A stretch of DNA of 64,000 nucleotides, taken from the NCBI RefSeq assembly GCF_008704715.1, contig NZ_CP023689.1:4526001-4590000 (forward strand), read 5' to 3'. The translations under genes and the position numbers were made by a program. This stretch comes from Streptomyces chartreusis. Its GTDB lineage: Bacteria; Actinomycetota; Actinomycetes; Streptomycetales; Streptomycetaceae. The notes beneath the pieces were generated by a model that worked only from the letters and a program-made list of their open reading frames with translations, had not been told where the DNA came from and searched no databases. Shown here in pieces: positions 16,069-24,403 of this stretch (within the stretch, counting starts at the first letter, position 1; each line of letters starts with the position of its first letter).

Positions 16069-17745
16069 TCAATTGAGCTTGGCCTCGTGGAGGCTGCGCG
16101 CCTGGGCTGCGAGGAGGCGTCGAAGCTTCTCCCTGTTCTCGCCGTAGGTCTTGAGCGCGTGGCAGTTTGGGCACAGAGCGATCATGTTCGAGGGGACGTC
16201 AGGTCCGCCTTTGGCCAGGTCCTTGACGTGGTCAACCTGAAGGATGGGCAAACCAGCGGTGGTCCGCTCGGTGGGGTGCCCAGCGCACTCAGGGCTTTCG
16301 CACCTGTTTTGGCAGCGTTTGATGACCGCCGCTCTCGCGCTGGGGTCACGCAGGTACTTGTCGACCAGCGTGGGCTTCTTCATCTGGCCCCGACGCTCGG
16401 CCTTCTCCTCTGCCTTCAGCGCCAAGCGTCTGTAGGCGTCCTCGTCGCTCTCTCCGGCGCCGGGCGCTTCCAGGTCGACGTCGCTGGGGCGGTAGTCACC
16501 CGTTTCGTCGTGCAGCTCACCCGTATCAATCTCCAGTGCCTCAAGAACCTCAAGAGGCCAGGTCTCACGTTCCGGGGAGGGGACGGGCGCCAGAATCCAG
16601 AGAAACTCGCGGCGAGGCTGCTTGTCAGCTCCGGTGCCCCAGCGAAGCCGGCGTTGCACGATCACAGCCCAGGTTTCGAAGCTGAACTGTCCCTGGAACG
16701 GTTTGTGCCAGTAGCGCAGCGGGCGACCGGTGCTCTGATGCTCGGCCATGAGCTCGTTGCCGTCAGTGAGCTTCTGGTCGCCCGAGAGACCATCGCCGAC
16801 GTAGGCGATCCAGTTGGTATCCGGGATACGTCCGTCGGCGTAGGGGCCCTTGTCGTCCGAGAAGACGCTCAAGATGCCGTCGGCGAGGCAGCCGATCCCT
16901 GCCATCTTCTGTCCGCCATAGGTGGACCAGATGGCCTCGCGGTCTTTGAAGGTTTCCCCGAGCAGAGGTCGCAGAGCATCCGGCCACCGGCCGGCGAGCA
17001 GCTCGTGGAGGCTGAAGTCTTCCAACAAGCCTGCCGGCAGAGGGTGGAAGTAGCGGAGGATCAGTCCTGCCGCCGCCGAGGCTGCGGCATCAGGGTGCGA
17101 GCGGAGCAGGTCGTAGTCGTCCTCGCGCAGGCCGCCAGTGGGGTTGATCTCGTTCAGGGATTCCAAAGTGGGGCGCCGTCCCCGGCTGGTCAGGGTGAGT
17201 CCCTGTCCCTGCTCGATGGTCCAGAGCTCATCGCGGGTGAGGGCCCAGAACGGGTAACGGGCCCCATCCGAACCGTCGTCGACCTGGCCGTACTTCACCA
17301 TGAGCGGAGCGACGGCATCACGGATGCCCGACCATGACTGCATGCGGGCGGCTCCGGCCACGGCCTGCCCGATTGCCCACAGGAGGAGAACCGGGCGGTG
17401 AAGGGCAGGGCCCGTCGCACGACGGGCCGGCCGGACATCTCCCACTCGTCGGTGGAAAGACTTGGGAGGCTCTACGACGGTGAAGCCTTCTCGCCGCAAC
17501 CAAGCCACTGCGTGCTTGAGGCCGCCACTGAACCCTGGGGAAGAGGGCTTGAGCGCCACGCCAAAGTCGTACTTGTGGGCGACGCCGGCTATCGCTTTCG
17601 AGTCGTACAGCTTCCCCTCGTACTCAAGCAGATACGCAGCCGCGGCGCGGTAGCCGTAGGTGTCCCGGAACGCCTCCCTGCCAAGTCGGTCATGCTCTGC
17701 AATCGCCCACAGGATGCCTGCGCGAGTGATCTCAGACGGTGCCAT
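16069..17745 (-). CDS. ScoMcrA-like type IV restriction endonuclease (SBD-SRA-HNH)
   Basis: This 558-residue enzyme starts at ATG 17745. After an N-terminal domain (1-95) comes a sulfur-binding domain (about 105-175) with HRPVLLLWAIGQAV at 116-129 and YPFWAL at 164-169. R109, H116, R117, Y164, P165 and A168 fall at the numbers I recall for ScoMcrA sulfur-cavity contacts. An SRA-like domain for flipped 5-methylcytosine follows (about 270-385, GDQKLTDGN). An HNH nuclease comes last: C482, C487, DH 505-506, N520, C525, C528, H529. ScoMcrA cuts phosphorothioate- or 5mC-modified DNA, so this gene should exclude modified phages and plasmids. Confidence 0.9.
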   Translation of the reverse strand: MAPSEITRAGILWAIAEHDRLGREAFRDTYGYRAAAAYLLEYEGKLYDSKAIAGVAHKYDFGVALKPSSPGFSGGLKHAVAWLRREGFTVVEPPKSFHRRVGDVRPARRATGPALHRPVLLLWAIGQAVAGAARMQSWSGIRDAVAPLMVKYGQVDDGSDGARYPFWALTRDELWTIEQGQGLTLTSRGRRPTLESLNEINPTGGLREDDYDLLRSHPDAAASAAAGLILRYFHPLPAGLLEDFSLHELLAGRWPDALRPLLGETFKDREAIWSTYGGQKMAGIGCLADGILSVFSDDKGPYADGRIPDTNWIAYVGDGLSGDQKLTDGNELMAEHQSTGRPLRYWHKPFQGQFSFETWAVIVQRRLRWGTGADKQPRREFLWILAPVPSPERETWPLEVLEALEIDTGELHDETGDYRPSDVDLEAPGAGESDEDAYRRLALKAEEKAERRGQMKKPTLVDKYLRDPSARAAVIKRCQNRCESPECAGHPTERTTAGLPILQVDHVKDLAKGGPDVPSNMIALCPNCHALKTYGENREKLRRLLAAQARSLHEAKLN

Positions 17746-18236
17746 GGCCGACACCGTAGAGCAGGCCACTGACAACGAACCCTGGGTATCTTGTCCAGGG
17801 CACCAACTACGGCTCATCGGGCCCGTCGCGCAGATCTAAGTTCTGGTGTCACTCGCCTCCCGAGGGCGGCTGTACGCCCGCCCAGGCCAGACCTTGCAAA
17901 CTGCTAAGCCCTCGCCGCCCGCTCAAGTCGGGCGGCGCGGCGCGCAGCGTTGAAAATTAACCGATCCTGACCTCGCCGCGCTCAGTCTTCTTTCCTCGCC
18001 GACAGCGCCTACATGGGCGCCAGCTCTTGGATAGCGACACCCCTCCGACGCCCGCCCGGCCGATGCCGACCTGGCAGACCGTCTACCGCGCGCTGTCCGC
18101 AGCACGGGCACCAGTCGCGCGCGGCGTGGCACCGACTGAAGGCGTGGCGGATTTTCCGCAGGGCTCGGTGCAGCTCGATCGAACGTCATCAATCGCCGCA
18201 ACTGTCCTCACGTTGGAGCGTCGGTGCTGAAATATC
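17746..18236. other. Noncoding gap between restriction gene and TPR gene
   Basis: No gene is supported in these 490 bases. Short open frames on both strands have no Shine-Dalgarno and arginine/proline-rich random composition. GC content changes sharply at the right side, where the A+T-richer TPR gene ends. It may hold remnants of an older insertion, but I recognise none. Confidence 0.4.
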
Positions 18237-19628
18237 TCAGGGAACCCTTTCAGGGTCGCCAAAGTAGGACTTTAGCCAAGCGCTACCCTCTGGGGTCGCT
18301 TTCAATTGTTGAAGGTCCGGGTCGACCAGTGCCCACTCGGGGTTGAATTCAGCTCTCGGATCACGAAGTACTCGACTAAGGCTATCGAGAGCCGCGACGA
18401 TATAGGAATCGAGCACTTCACCATTTTGTCCACCCATTTTAGTCGCATAAATACAGGCGGCATTGTAGCGCGCCATCCATCCAGGCCGACCCTTGAGCAA
18501 GGAACTCATATCCTTACTCAAGTCGACATCACCAACCCGGGACTTTACCCCCAATTCCATGACCTTCACCGCTGTCAGGAAAATCCTGCGCTTATTCTGT
18601 CGCAGAGCTATCACGTCCCCATTGCGTCGATTCCAGGTCCTTTCCCAAGACAGCCAATAGTGAGCTTCGCCAAGGTGCTTTTTCCCGGGGTAATGAGATT
18701 TCATCCATTTTCCCAGAATGCTACGTCGACTGAGAAGTTTCTTCACTTCCTTTATTTCTTCCAAAACCTCCGTAGAGTCAGCCTCCGCGTTTATGCGCGC
18801 CGCTATCCCGCGATACCGTGCTTCAATATTTTGACTCCAGATCTGGCTGCAAAGACGATAAATTGATGCGGCTTCTTCCCGCCTACCCAAGCTCTCCACC
18901 AGCTGCGCCCTGAGGAGACGCAAATGGACATTGCTGGCTTCTCTCGATTCCGCTTCCAGGAGTATTTTTATGGCGGCTTCATTATCATTTTCTCCCGCCT
19001 TCTCCAAGGCGTCTCGGTAGCAGCGATAGCCTCGCAGATCCGCAGACCAGCGTTCCCAGCGAGGTGTGTGCCTGGCATTAAGGGGAGAGCGGCGGATTTC
19101 TTGCAGGCAAAAACTACCTACGTCGGCAATGACGTCCCTCCAGCAACTACCTTCAAAGAAACCGACCGCTTCGATTCGATTGCGCGGCATCTCCATTACC
19201 TGTGCCGAAAGTGCACAGGTCTGATCAGAGGGTAGAATTTCAAGTTGCACAGAATGAGCCGGCTTCTGGGCTGCGCGATGAAACATCCATCGACTGAAGA
19301 CACCCTGCACCGTCTCCGGCGGCGCATGCGTATCTGCCGCAAGCCCTGAAACCCCTGCTTCACCAGGTGGTTGCGCAAGATGCGGCTTTGGTGAATCCTC
19401 AACGAGATACTTCGAGAATTCAACCGTTAACTTGTGGGCCAAATCAGCCTCCTCTTCTTCTGTGTGACGGACCTCGCGCACCTCGATTGGAATCGTCCCT
19501 CTTCTCTTCATATTCCAATCTCGAAATTTCCTCCAAACCCAGAGGATAGCGATAGCCGCGACAAAGAGTACGGGGACAGCAATAATATTGACAGTGTCAA
19601 ATACATCTGCCGCAGATTTGCTTCCCAT
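18237..19628 (-). CDS. Membrane-anchored TPR-like protein of unknown function
   Basis: This 463-residue protein starts at ATG 19628. One helix at about residues 12-33 (VNIIAVPVLFVAAIAILWVW) is followed by a basic stop-transfer (RKFRDWNMKRRG), so the bulk is cytosolic. Residues about 200-440 contain TPR-like repeats (ENDNEAAIKILLEAE, SLGRREEAASIYRLCSQIW, ARYNAACIYATK). No catalytic motif is visible. GC is far below the genome average and codon choice differs from neighbours, like the HamAB pair. It lies between a restriction gene and the att site, so a defence-related role is possible but unproven. Confidence 0.75.
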   Translation of the reverse strand: MGSKSAADVFDTVNIIAVPVLFVAAIAILWVWRKFRDWNMKRRGTIPIEVREVRHTEEEEADLAHKLTVEFSKYLVEDSPKPHLAQPPGEAGVSGLAADTHAPPETVQGVFSRWMFHRAAQKPAHSVQLEILPSDQTCALSAQVMEMPRNRIEAVGFFEGSCWRDVIADVGSFCLQEIRRSPLNARHTPRWERWSADLRGYRCYRDALEKAGENDNEAAIKILLEAESREASNVHLRLLRAQLVESLGRREEAASIYRLCSQIWSQNIEARYRGIAARINAEADSTEVLEEIKEVKKLLSRRSILGKWMKSHYPGKKHLGEAHYWLSWERTWNRRNGDVIALRQNKRRIFLTAVKVMELGVKSRVGDVDLSKDMSSLLKGRPGWMARYNAACIYATKMGGQNGEVLDSYIVAALDSLSRVLRDPRAEFNPEWALVDPDLQQLKATPEGSAWLKSYFGDPERVP

Positions 19629-19837
19629 TGCATACCCCCTGGGTTACCAATCAACGCCACGCCGATCACCCGGTGGGTGCCCACCAGTAGCGAAGAAGAC
19701 GACTGTCCACACTCATACCGGCTAATTTCTTTCCTACACCCATACCGCCAGTCGCGCCACTTGAGTGAGGTCCACATTGCCGTTTAGTCTCGGTTCAAAC
19801 GCAGGTATAATATGACTCTTATGCCAGCCCGCCGTAG

Positions 19838-20026
19838 GCCGGCCCTCAATACAAGGCTGCCCACGTCCATAACATCCTCGCCAGCCTCCGTAGGAACGGG
19901 CAGTATCTGACGGCGTCGAACGGCTGTAGAGCGCGTCGCGCGGCCAACCGCAGCCACTACCGGTGGGTGGCTAGCAGCGCCGTAAGCATGCTCCTGGAGC
20001 TGGAGAAATTCTGGAGACGATCTTGA
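19838..20026 (+). other. Possible C-terminal gene fragment
   Basis: A start-less open stretch ends at TGA 20024-20026. It encodes a plausible protein tail (YRWVASSAVSMLLELEKFW) with alpha-helical character. It lies just left of the att site, where truncated genes are expected. The source protein is not recognised. The rest of the 19629-20124 gap contains the TPR-gene promoter side and nothing else I can name. Confidence 0.25.
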
Positions 20027-20124
20027 GCTAGTGGCCCCGAAGCGCCAGCCGATACCGACACAGCCCGACACGCTGACCTGCATCTTTGACAACGGCCCCA
20101 GGTCGGCGATCCTCCAGGGCCTAA

Positions 20125-20168
20125 TTCGGGACGAAGAGGTCGTGGGTTCAAATCCCGCCACCCCGACA
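20125..20168 (+). other. attR: 3' half of tRNA-Pro(CGG) at the element end
   Basis: Starting at base 32 of the anticodon loop, the sequence folds as the 3' half of tRNA-Pro. The parts are TTCGGGA (loop, anticodon CGG), CGAAG (stem), AGGTC (variable), GTGGG-TTCAAAT-CCCGC (T arm), CACCCCG (acceptor) and A73 at 20166. The 5' strand of the anticodon stem is not there (CCTAA in place of CTTCG), so this is a fragment and not a working gene. pSAM2-type elements insert in tRNA-Pro with identity from anticodon loop to 3' end. The intact tRNA should lie left of the window. Confidence 0.88.
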
Positions 20169-20179
20169 GCCAAAACACC

Positions 20180-20216
20180 AGGTCGAGCACCTACGAATTT
20201 CGTAGGTGCTCGACCT
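20180..20216. terminator. Strong bidirectional terminator beside att
   Basis: AGGTCGAGCACCTACGAA (20180-20197) pairs with TTCGTAGGTGCTCGACCT (20199-20216), an 18-bp stem with a one-base centre. It is followed by GTTT on the plus strand and by a GGTGTTTTGG T-run on the minus strand. It can end both the tRNA transcript and the integrase remnant transcript. Confidence 0.8.
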
Positions 20217-20232
20217 GTTTCTGCGTGCGTGT

Positions 20233-20760
20233 CTAACTGCGTGACTCTCGCTCCGGGCCCTGCTGGAAGATGCCGTCCATGACCACGGCCCCGGTCTGGA
20301 TCACAGGCCGGATTTGCTTCCGGTAGAGCTCCTCCGTGACCGCCGTCCCAGAGTGCCCGACGAGCCGTGAGATCTCCCCCAGCGTGACGCCTCGGTCTGA
20401 GAGCAGAGACACGAAGCTGCGCCGGAGCTCCCGGGGTGTCCACTCGTCGGCACTGATCCCGTCGATGTCCTTGAGCGCCTGCCGAAAGGCAGGGCGAACA
20501 TTCGCGGCATCGAGCGGCTTGCCCACGGCCGAGGAAAAGACGAGCAAGGCGATGTGCGGGGGCTGCGGTGGATCGAACTCGGGACGTCCCTTCGGGAAGG
20601 CGTGATCCCAGGTGAGAGCTCGCCGCTCTTCGGTATGTGCTCCGGTCAGCAGTGCGACGACGATGTACGCGTACATCGAGGTCCCTTTGGCCCCTTTCAG
20701 GACGGCCTCGGCCTGGACGAAGGCGAGCGCCTTGGATGGACGCCCATGGCCCGCTTGACC
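20233..20760 (-). pseudogene. int: Tyrosine integrase, C-terminal remnant
   Basis: The frame gives about the last 175 residues of an AICE tyrosine recombinase. Recognisable segments are a GRPSKALAFVQAEAVLKGAK linker, box I GAHTEERRALTW, box II TPRELRRSFVS (the usual LRH is LRR here), GHSGTAVTEEL and the active-site YRKQ. Such enzymes normally have 380-500 residues, so the N-terminal DNA-binding domains are lost and no start codon is left. The 3' end abuts the tRNA-Pro fragment, where an element's own integrase sits. It points away from the left AICE, so it probably belongs to a second, decayed element to the right. Confidence 0.88.
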
Positions 20761-20907
20761 GAGCGATTCAAGAGGGCTCCGTTGGCGGGTGCCGGCTCGT
20801 CGTGGTGTCTGTAGGGAGCTCCCATCGCGGTGGGACCGAGGTGGTCGAGGACGAGCGGCGGCGCAGGGCCCGGCTCACCCGCTGCAGACCGGGGCGATAC
20901 TTGAACC

Positions 20908-21612
20908 ATGGCGTCCGCAGCACATTCCGCCGTGCACCAATCGGTGGTGGTGGCCAGTTTCGAGAGCCGCCACACCGCCGAGTTGATGCTCGCGTCACTC
21001 GGGCGGGAGTTCCGGAACAAGGACGATTCGCTGAAACTCACCCAGTCGCGGGTGGTGACGGCGGGGGGCGTCGTAAGCGCCCTCCTCACCGTCCTCCTTG
21101 CGCTGGTCGTCGGGTTCCTGGGCATGATGTCGATGTTGAAGGCTGTCGTACGTGGAGGTCACGCCGCCCGCACGCGCAAAGGCCGGGTCGCATCGGATGA
21201 CGAAGCCGCTCATGCGATCCTCGCCGGAGCAGGCCCGAACGCGGCCATCCTCCTTGTTCGCTGCACGAACGACGAGACTCGAACAGACGTCGCTACCCAG
21301 CTGCGGCCCGTGCCACCCGCAGCTGGGAAGACACACGCCCCGAATTCCTGGCTGATCTCGACCCGGGCAATAAGCACGACTGGATCCGCGACCTGCTCAG
21401 CGACCCGGCTCACCCGCATAAGCCCTCCTGAAGACTTCACCGGGCTCCGGAGCCGGGGCCGGCGGGAGTCCCCTGAGTTCTGGCGGACTCCCGAACTTCA
21501 CCAGATCGCCTCGCGCGCTGATTCCAGGCGGCCCGCCAGCAGGCACCCCCGTTCGGGCCGTCTCTGGGCCGTGCGGGGATGCCCAGCGACGACCAACGCT
21601 GACAGCCACTGA
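20908..21612 (+). CDS. DUF1269-like membrane protein with a disrupted C-terminus
   Basis: The first 130 residues look genuine: VVVASFESRHTAELMLASL, a Gly/Val helix at about 50-75, and DDEAAHAILAGAGPNAAILL, an arrangement like DUF1269 proteins. From about residue 132 the reading becomes composition-driven. At the same place another plus frame (21309-21431) becomes gene-like, reading TRPEFLADLDPGNKHDWIRD and ending at TGA 21431. This suggests a frameshift or a deletion junction that fused two gene pieces. The family call and start are uncertain. Confidence 0.45.
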   Translation: MASAAHSAVHQSVVVASFESRHTAELMLASLGREFRNKDDSLKLTQSRVVTAGGVVSALLTVLLALVVGFLGMMSMLKAVVRGGHAARTRKGRVASDDEAAHAILAGAGPNAAILLVRCTNDETRTDVATQLRPVPPAAGKTHAPNSWLISTRAISTTGSATCSATRLTRISPPEDFTGLRSRGRRESPEFWRTPELHQIASRADSRRPASRHPRSGRLWAVRGCPATTNADSH

Positions 21613-21834
21613 CAGCTGAGTCACAGGTCGCAGCGTTGATCGATTACACGGCAGCAGGTCAGAGACCCGGCCCTTCACTTCCGGAAGAACTTGTTTCTTG
21701 CTGCGATCACGGCCGTGCCATGCCCGCTGAACCGTTCGAGGGACGGCGTGCGGCAAACGGATTCACGTCTGTCCGAAGCGTTGTGAGGTGAGGCAGACCT
21801 CCTCCTGTCACCCCTTCAAGCCCGGAGGTCCTGC

Positions 21835-23034
21835 ATGGTTCGGCTACTCACGGCCGGCATCGTCTCGGCGGCTCTGATCACGCTGGGAATTCCGGCGACC
21901 ACCGCTGTCGCCGCTCCCTCCACCTGTTTCGGCATTCGGGCGACGCTCACCGGTGCAGGCACCCTCACCGGCACGCCGGGGCGCGACGTCATCGTCGGCT
22001 CCGCAGGGGCCGACGTGATCGACGGACGCGGCGGCAACGACCTCATCTGCGGCCTAGGCGGCGACGACCGCCTGATCGGCGGCCACGGCAACGACCGGAT
22101 CGACGGCGGTGAAGGCAACGACGCGATCCGCGGTGACGTCTCCGTCTTGAGCGGGAATGCCAAGGGCGGCGGCAAGGACGTCCTGTACGGCCGCGGCGGC
22201 GACGACGACATGGTGGGTGACTCGAAGAGCGACAGCGGCACCGCCGAGGGAGGCGGCGACGACGTCATGTACGGCGGTGACGGAGCCGACTTCATGGTGG
22301 GCGACTCGGAGAGCGACGCCGACGGCAACGCCAAGGGCGGGGGCAACGACCGGATCTACGGCCAAGACGGCGACGAAGAGCACATCACCGGCGACAGCGT
22401 GGCCCTCGGCGGCAATGCCAAGGGCGGCGGCCGGGACTATCTGGACGGCGGCAACGGCAACGACGGCCTGCTCGGCGACTCGGCCGCGCCCTTCCAGGGT
22501 TCCGGAACCGGAGCGGGCGACGACGTACTCCGTTCCGGACCGGGTACCGCCGAAAACATCATCGGGGACAGCGAAGGCATCGACGGCGTCCATGGAAACG
22601 GCGGCGACGACATCATCGATCTCGGCGCCGACGGCGGCATCTTCGCCATCGGCGACCACAACATCGGCGACCCTGCGGGCGGGCGGGCGACCGGGGCGGG
22701 CAACGACCGGATCACCGGCGGCACGGCGGACGAGCTCCTCTTCGGGGACAGCTCGGTCGGCGATGCCTCCCGGACGGTCGCGGGTAAGGACGTGATCCAC
22801 GGACGCGGCGGCGACGACATCCTCTTCGGCGACAACGTGAACTTCGACGGAGACACGAGCGTCGGCACGGCCGGCGGCCGGGACGTGTTGCGCGGCGACA
22901 CCGGCAACGACGCCATCTTCGCAGGCCCCGCCAACGATCTCCTGGACGGCGGCGCGAACACCGACTCCTGCGACGGCGAAGCCGGCAACCACGACGTCGC
23001 CCGGCGCTGCGAGTCCGTCACCAACGTTCCCTGA
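21835..23034 (+). CDS. Secreted RTX-type calcium-binding repeat protein
   Basis: This 399-residue protein has a Sec signal peptide (residues 1-27, cleavage after AVA-A). The mature part holds many GGxGxDxU-like nonapeptides (GRGGNDLICGLGGDDRLIGG, GGHGNDRIDGGEGNDAIRG, HGRGGDDILFGD). They should fold as Ca-binding beta-rolls outside the cell. Repeats alternate with GDS-containing spacers, several of them containing NAKGGG. There is no T1SS signal or catalytic domain, and it is Sec-exported, as usual for actinobacteria. A surface or structural role is likely; the substrate is unknown. ATG 21835 is near GGAGGTCC. Confidence 0.88.
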   Translation: MVRLLTAGIVSAALITLGIPATTAVAAPSTCFGIRATLTGAGTLTGTPGRDVIVGSAGADVIDGRGGNDLICGLGGDDRLIGGHGNDRIDGGEGNDAIRGDVSVLSGNAKGGGKDVLYGRGGDDDMVGDSKSDSGTAEGGGDDVMYGGDGADFMVGDSESDADGNAKGGGNDRIYGQDGDEEHITGDSVALGGNAKGGGRDYLDGGNGNDGLLGDSAAPFQGSGTGAGDDVLRSGPGTAENIIGDSEGIDGVHGNGGDDIIDLGADGGIFAIGDHNIGDPAGGRATGAGNDRITGGTADELLFGDSSVGDASRTVAGKDVIHGRGGDDILFGDNVNFDGDTSVGTAGGRDVLRGDTGNDAIFAGPANDLLDGGANTDSCDGEAGNHDVARRCESVTNVP

Positions 23035-23283
23035 CCTCATGACCCGTGCGCGGCACGTCTGTTTGGCCGGTGCCACGGAACCGTCGCGGTACAGCAGCGA
23101 AGTACAGCAACTTCACCGACCGGCCATGGACGACAGTCCCTCTCAGGGACCTCACGACGGCCTCCATGCCCCAGGTGACCGTTCTCTGTAGAGCTACGGA
23201 TCAGAAGGTCCCGCCACCATGAGACGGCTCGGGCTCTCGTCCCGGGCCGTTCGTGGGCAACGGCGGATTCGGCGCCGCAGAGT

Positions 23284-23766
23284 TCAGCGCAGAGCCCGAC
23301 GCTCATCTACACGGCGTGACGGCACACCCAGAAACACGTCGTGCGCCGCAGAGCCATAAACGATGTTGAACGTTTCCAGTCGATAGAACCAGGCACCGTC
23401 ACAACGGCCGACGAACCGGTGGTTGATCTGCCATTGCAGCCACTGGCCGGGAGCCAGGCGAACGCCAGGCGGGCGCCGATCGCGTCGTGGCATGGCGAAC
23501 ATGCTCACCTCTGGCGGGTCCACGCGCAGCAGCCCGTCAACCTCGCGAAGGATCGTCCCGGGTGCCGACAGATCCCGTACTTGCACGTGAGGTTCGAAGG
23601 AGTCGGACTCCTGCATGGCGACCTCGTGAAGGGCGGCATTCAAGCGCGGGGGCAGCGAGAAGGCCGTTGGTGCGGCGTTTCTGCGAGCAGCTCCAGGGCC
23701 GCCGCGCGACTTCTTCGTCCACGACGTGCGTATCCGCTGAACAACAACATCCATGGGACCAATCAT
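23284..23766 (-). CDS. Hypothetical protein
   Basis: This protein of up to 160 residues has a hydrophilic N-terminus and a beta-rich C-terminal half (GVRLAPGQWLQWQINHRFVG, GAWFYRLETFNIVYG). The composition is unlike shadow frames, so the gene is probably real. The start may be ATG 23766 or 23754. No named domain is recognised. It stands alone between the RTX gene and a short hypothetical. Confidence 0.65.
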   Translation of the reverse strand: MIGPMDVVVQRIRTSWTKKSRGGPGAARRNAAPTAFSLPPRLNAALHEVAMQESDSFEPHVQVRDLSAPGTILREVDGLLRVDPPEVSMFAMPRRDRRPPGVRLAPGQWLQWQINHRFVGRCDGAWFYRLETFNIVYGSAAHDVFLGVPSRRVDERRALR

Positions 23767-23964
23767 CAGGCGGGACGCCGCACCGCGGCCACAGAGTTAC
23801 GTGCCGTGCCACCGTGCCAGATCGAGCGGGGGAACCACGGGGAACAGCGGCGAGCGGCAGGCAACTCGAAGCGATCGCCCGTGGCCCGGAAGCTGCAGCT
23901 CACGGCGCACCCTCCCCACCTGGCTCCTGAAGCGGTGCTCTCCCAGACGACGTTGGGCTCAGCC

Positions 23965-24237
23965 TTACTGTTCCTCGACAAGGCCACAGGCGGAGGGGAA
24001 TGATTCCAAGAACTCCCGTCGCGCGGGATCCGGCTCTACTTCGGCCAGGTCGGTGAGGACCTGCAAGAGACGGTCACGCTGGTCCAGAGACAGTCGCAGT
24101 AGTTCGCCGCCCACGCCTTCCATCATCTTCACGGCCGAGTCGGGGTCGACTTCGTCGTCACCACAACTCTCGAGAAACCAGACGGCGTCGACGACCAGCC
24201 CGGCGAGGGCCGGCACAAGCGGATCCGTAGCAGTCAT
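23965..24237 (-). CDS. Small acidic hypothetical protein
   Basis: This 90-residue, strongly acidic, all-helical protein (LVPALAGLVVDAVWFLESCG, LLRLSLDQRDRLLQVLTDLA) has no signal and no metal motif. ATG 24237 is followed by normal actinobacterial codon use. Such short proteins are common in Streptomyces near mobile loci, sometimes as immunity or adaptor proteins. No function can be given. Confidence 0.65.
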   Translation of the reverse strand: MTATDPLVPALAGLVVDAVWFLESCGDDEVDPDSAVKMMEGVGGELLRLSLDQRDRLLQVLTDLAEVEPDPARREFLESFPSACGLVEEQ

Positions 24238-24403
24238 CCCCGCAACCTAGCCGAGCCCTCCGACAACAAGGTCGCGGTCTCCCAGGGAATGAGGGTGCAC
24301 GGGTAGAACATCGATCGCCCCAGCCGGTGAACCGAGCGCGGCTGAAGCCGATCGTCGCTCTTCGCATTAAAGCCTCGAAAAGGCGGGGCCGCCCGGTAGG
24401 GGC

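Noticed and set aside
20125..20166. A functional tRNA gene
   Set aside because: The 5' half and the 5' strand of the anticodon stem are missing, so it is an attachment-site fragment only.
19784..20443. A 219-codon minus-strand open frame containing VAGFEPTTSSSR
   Set aside because: That peptide is the well-known antisense translation of a tRNA 3' half; the frame merely crosses the att site and terminator.
22054..23076. Long minus-strand frame opposite the RTX gene
   Set aside because: It is a mirror of the Gly/Asp repeat codons; the plus-strand product has a signal peptide and clear RTX motifs.
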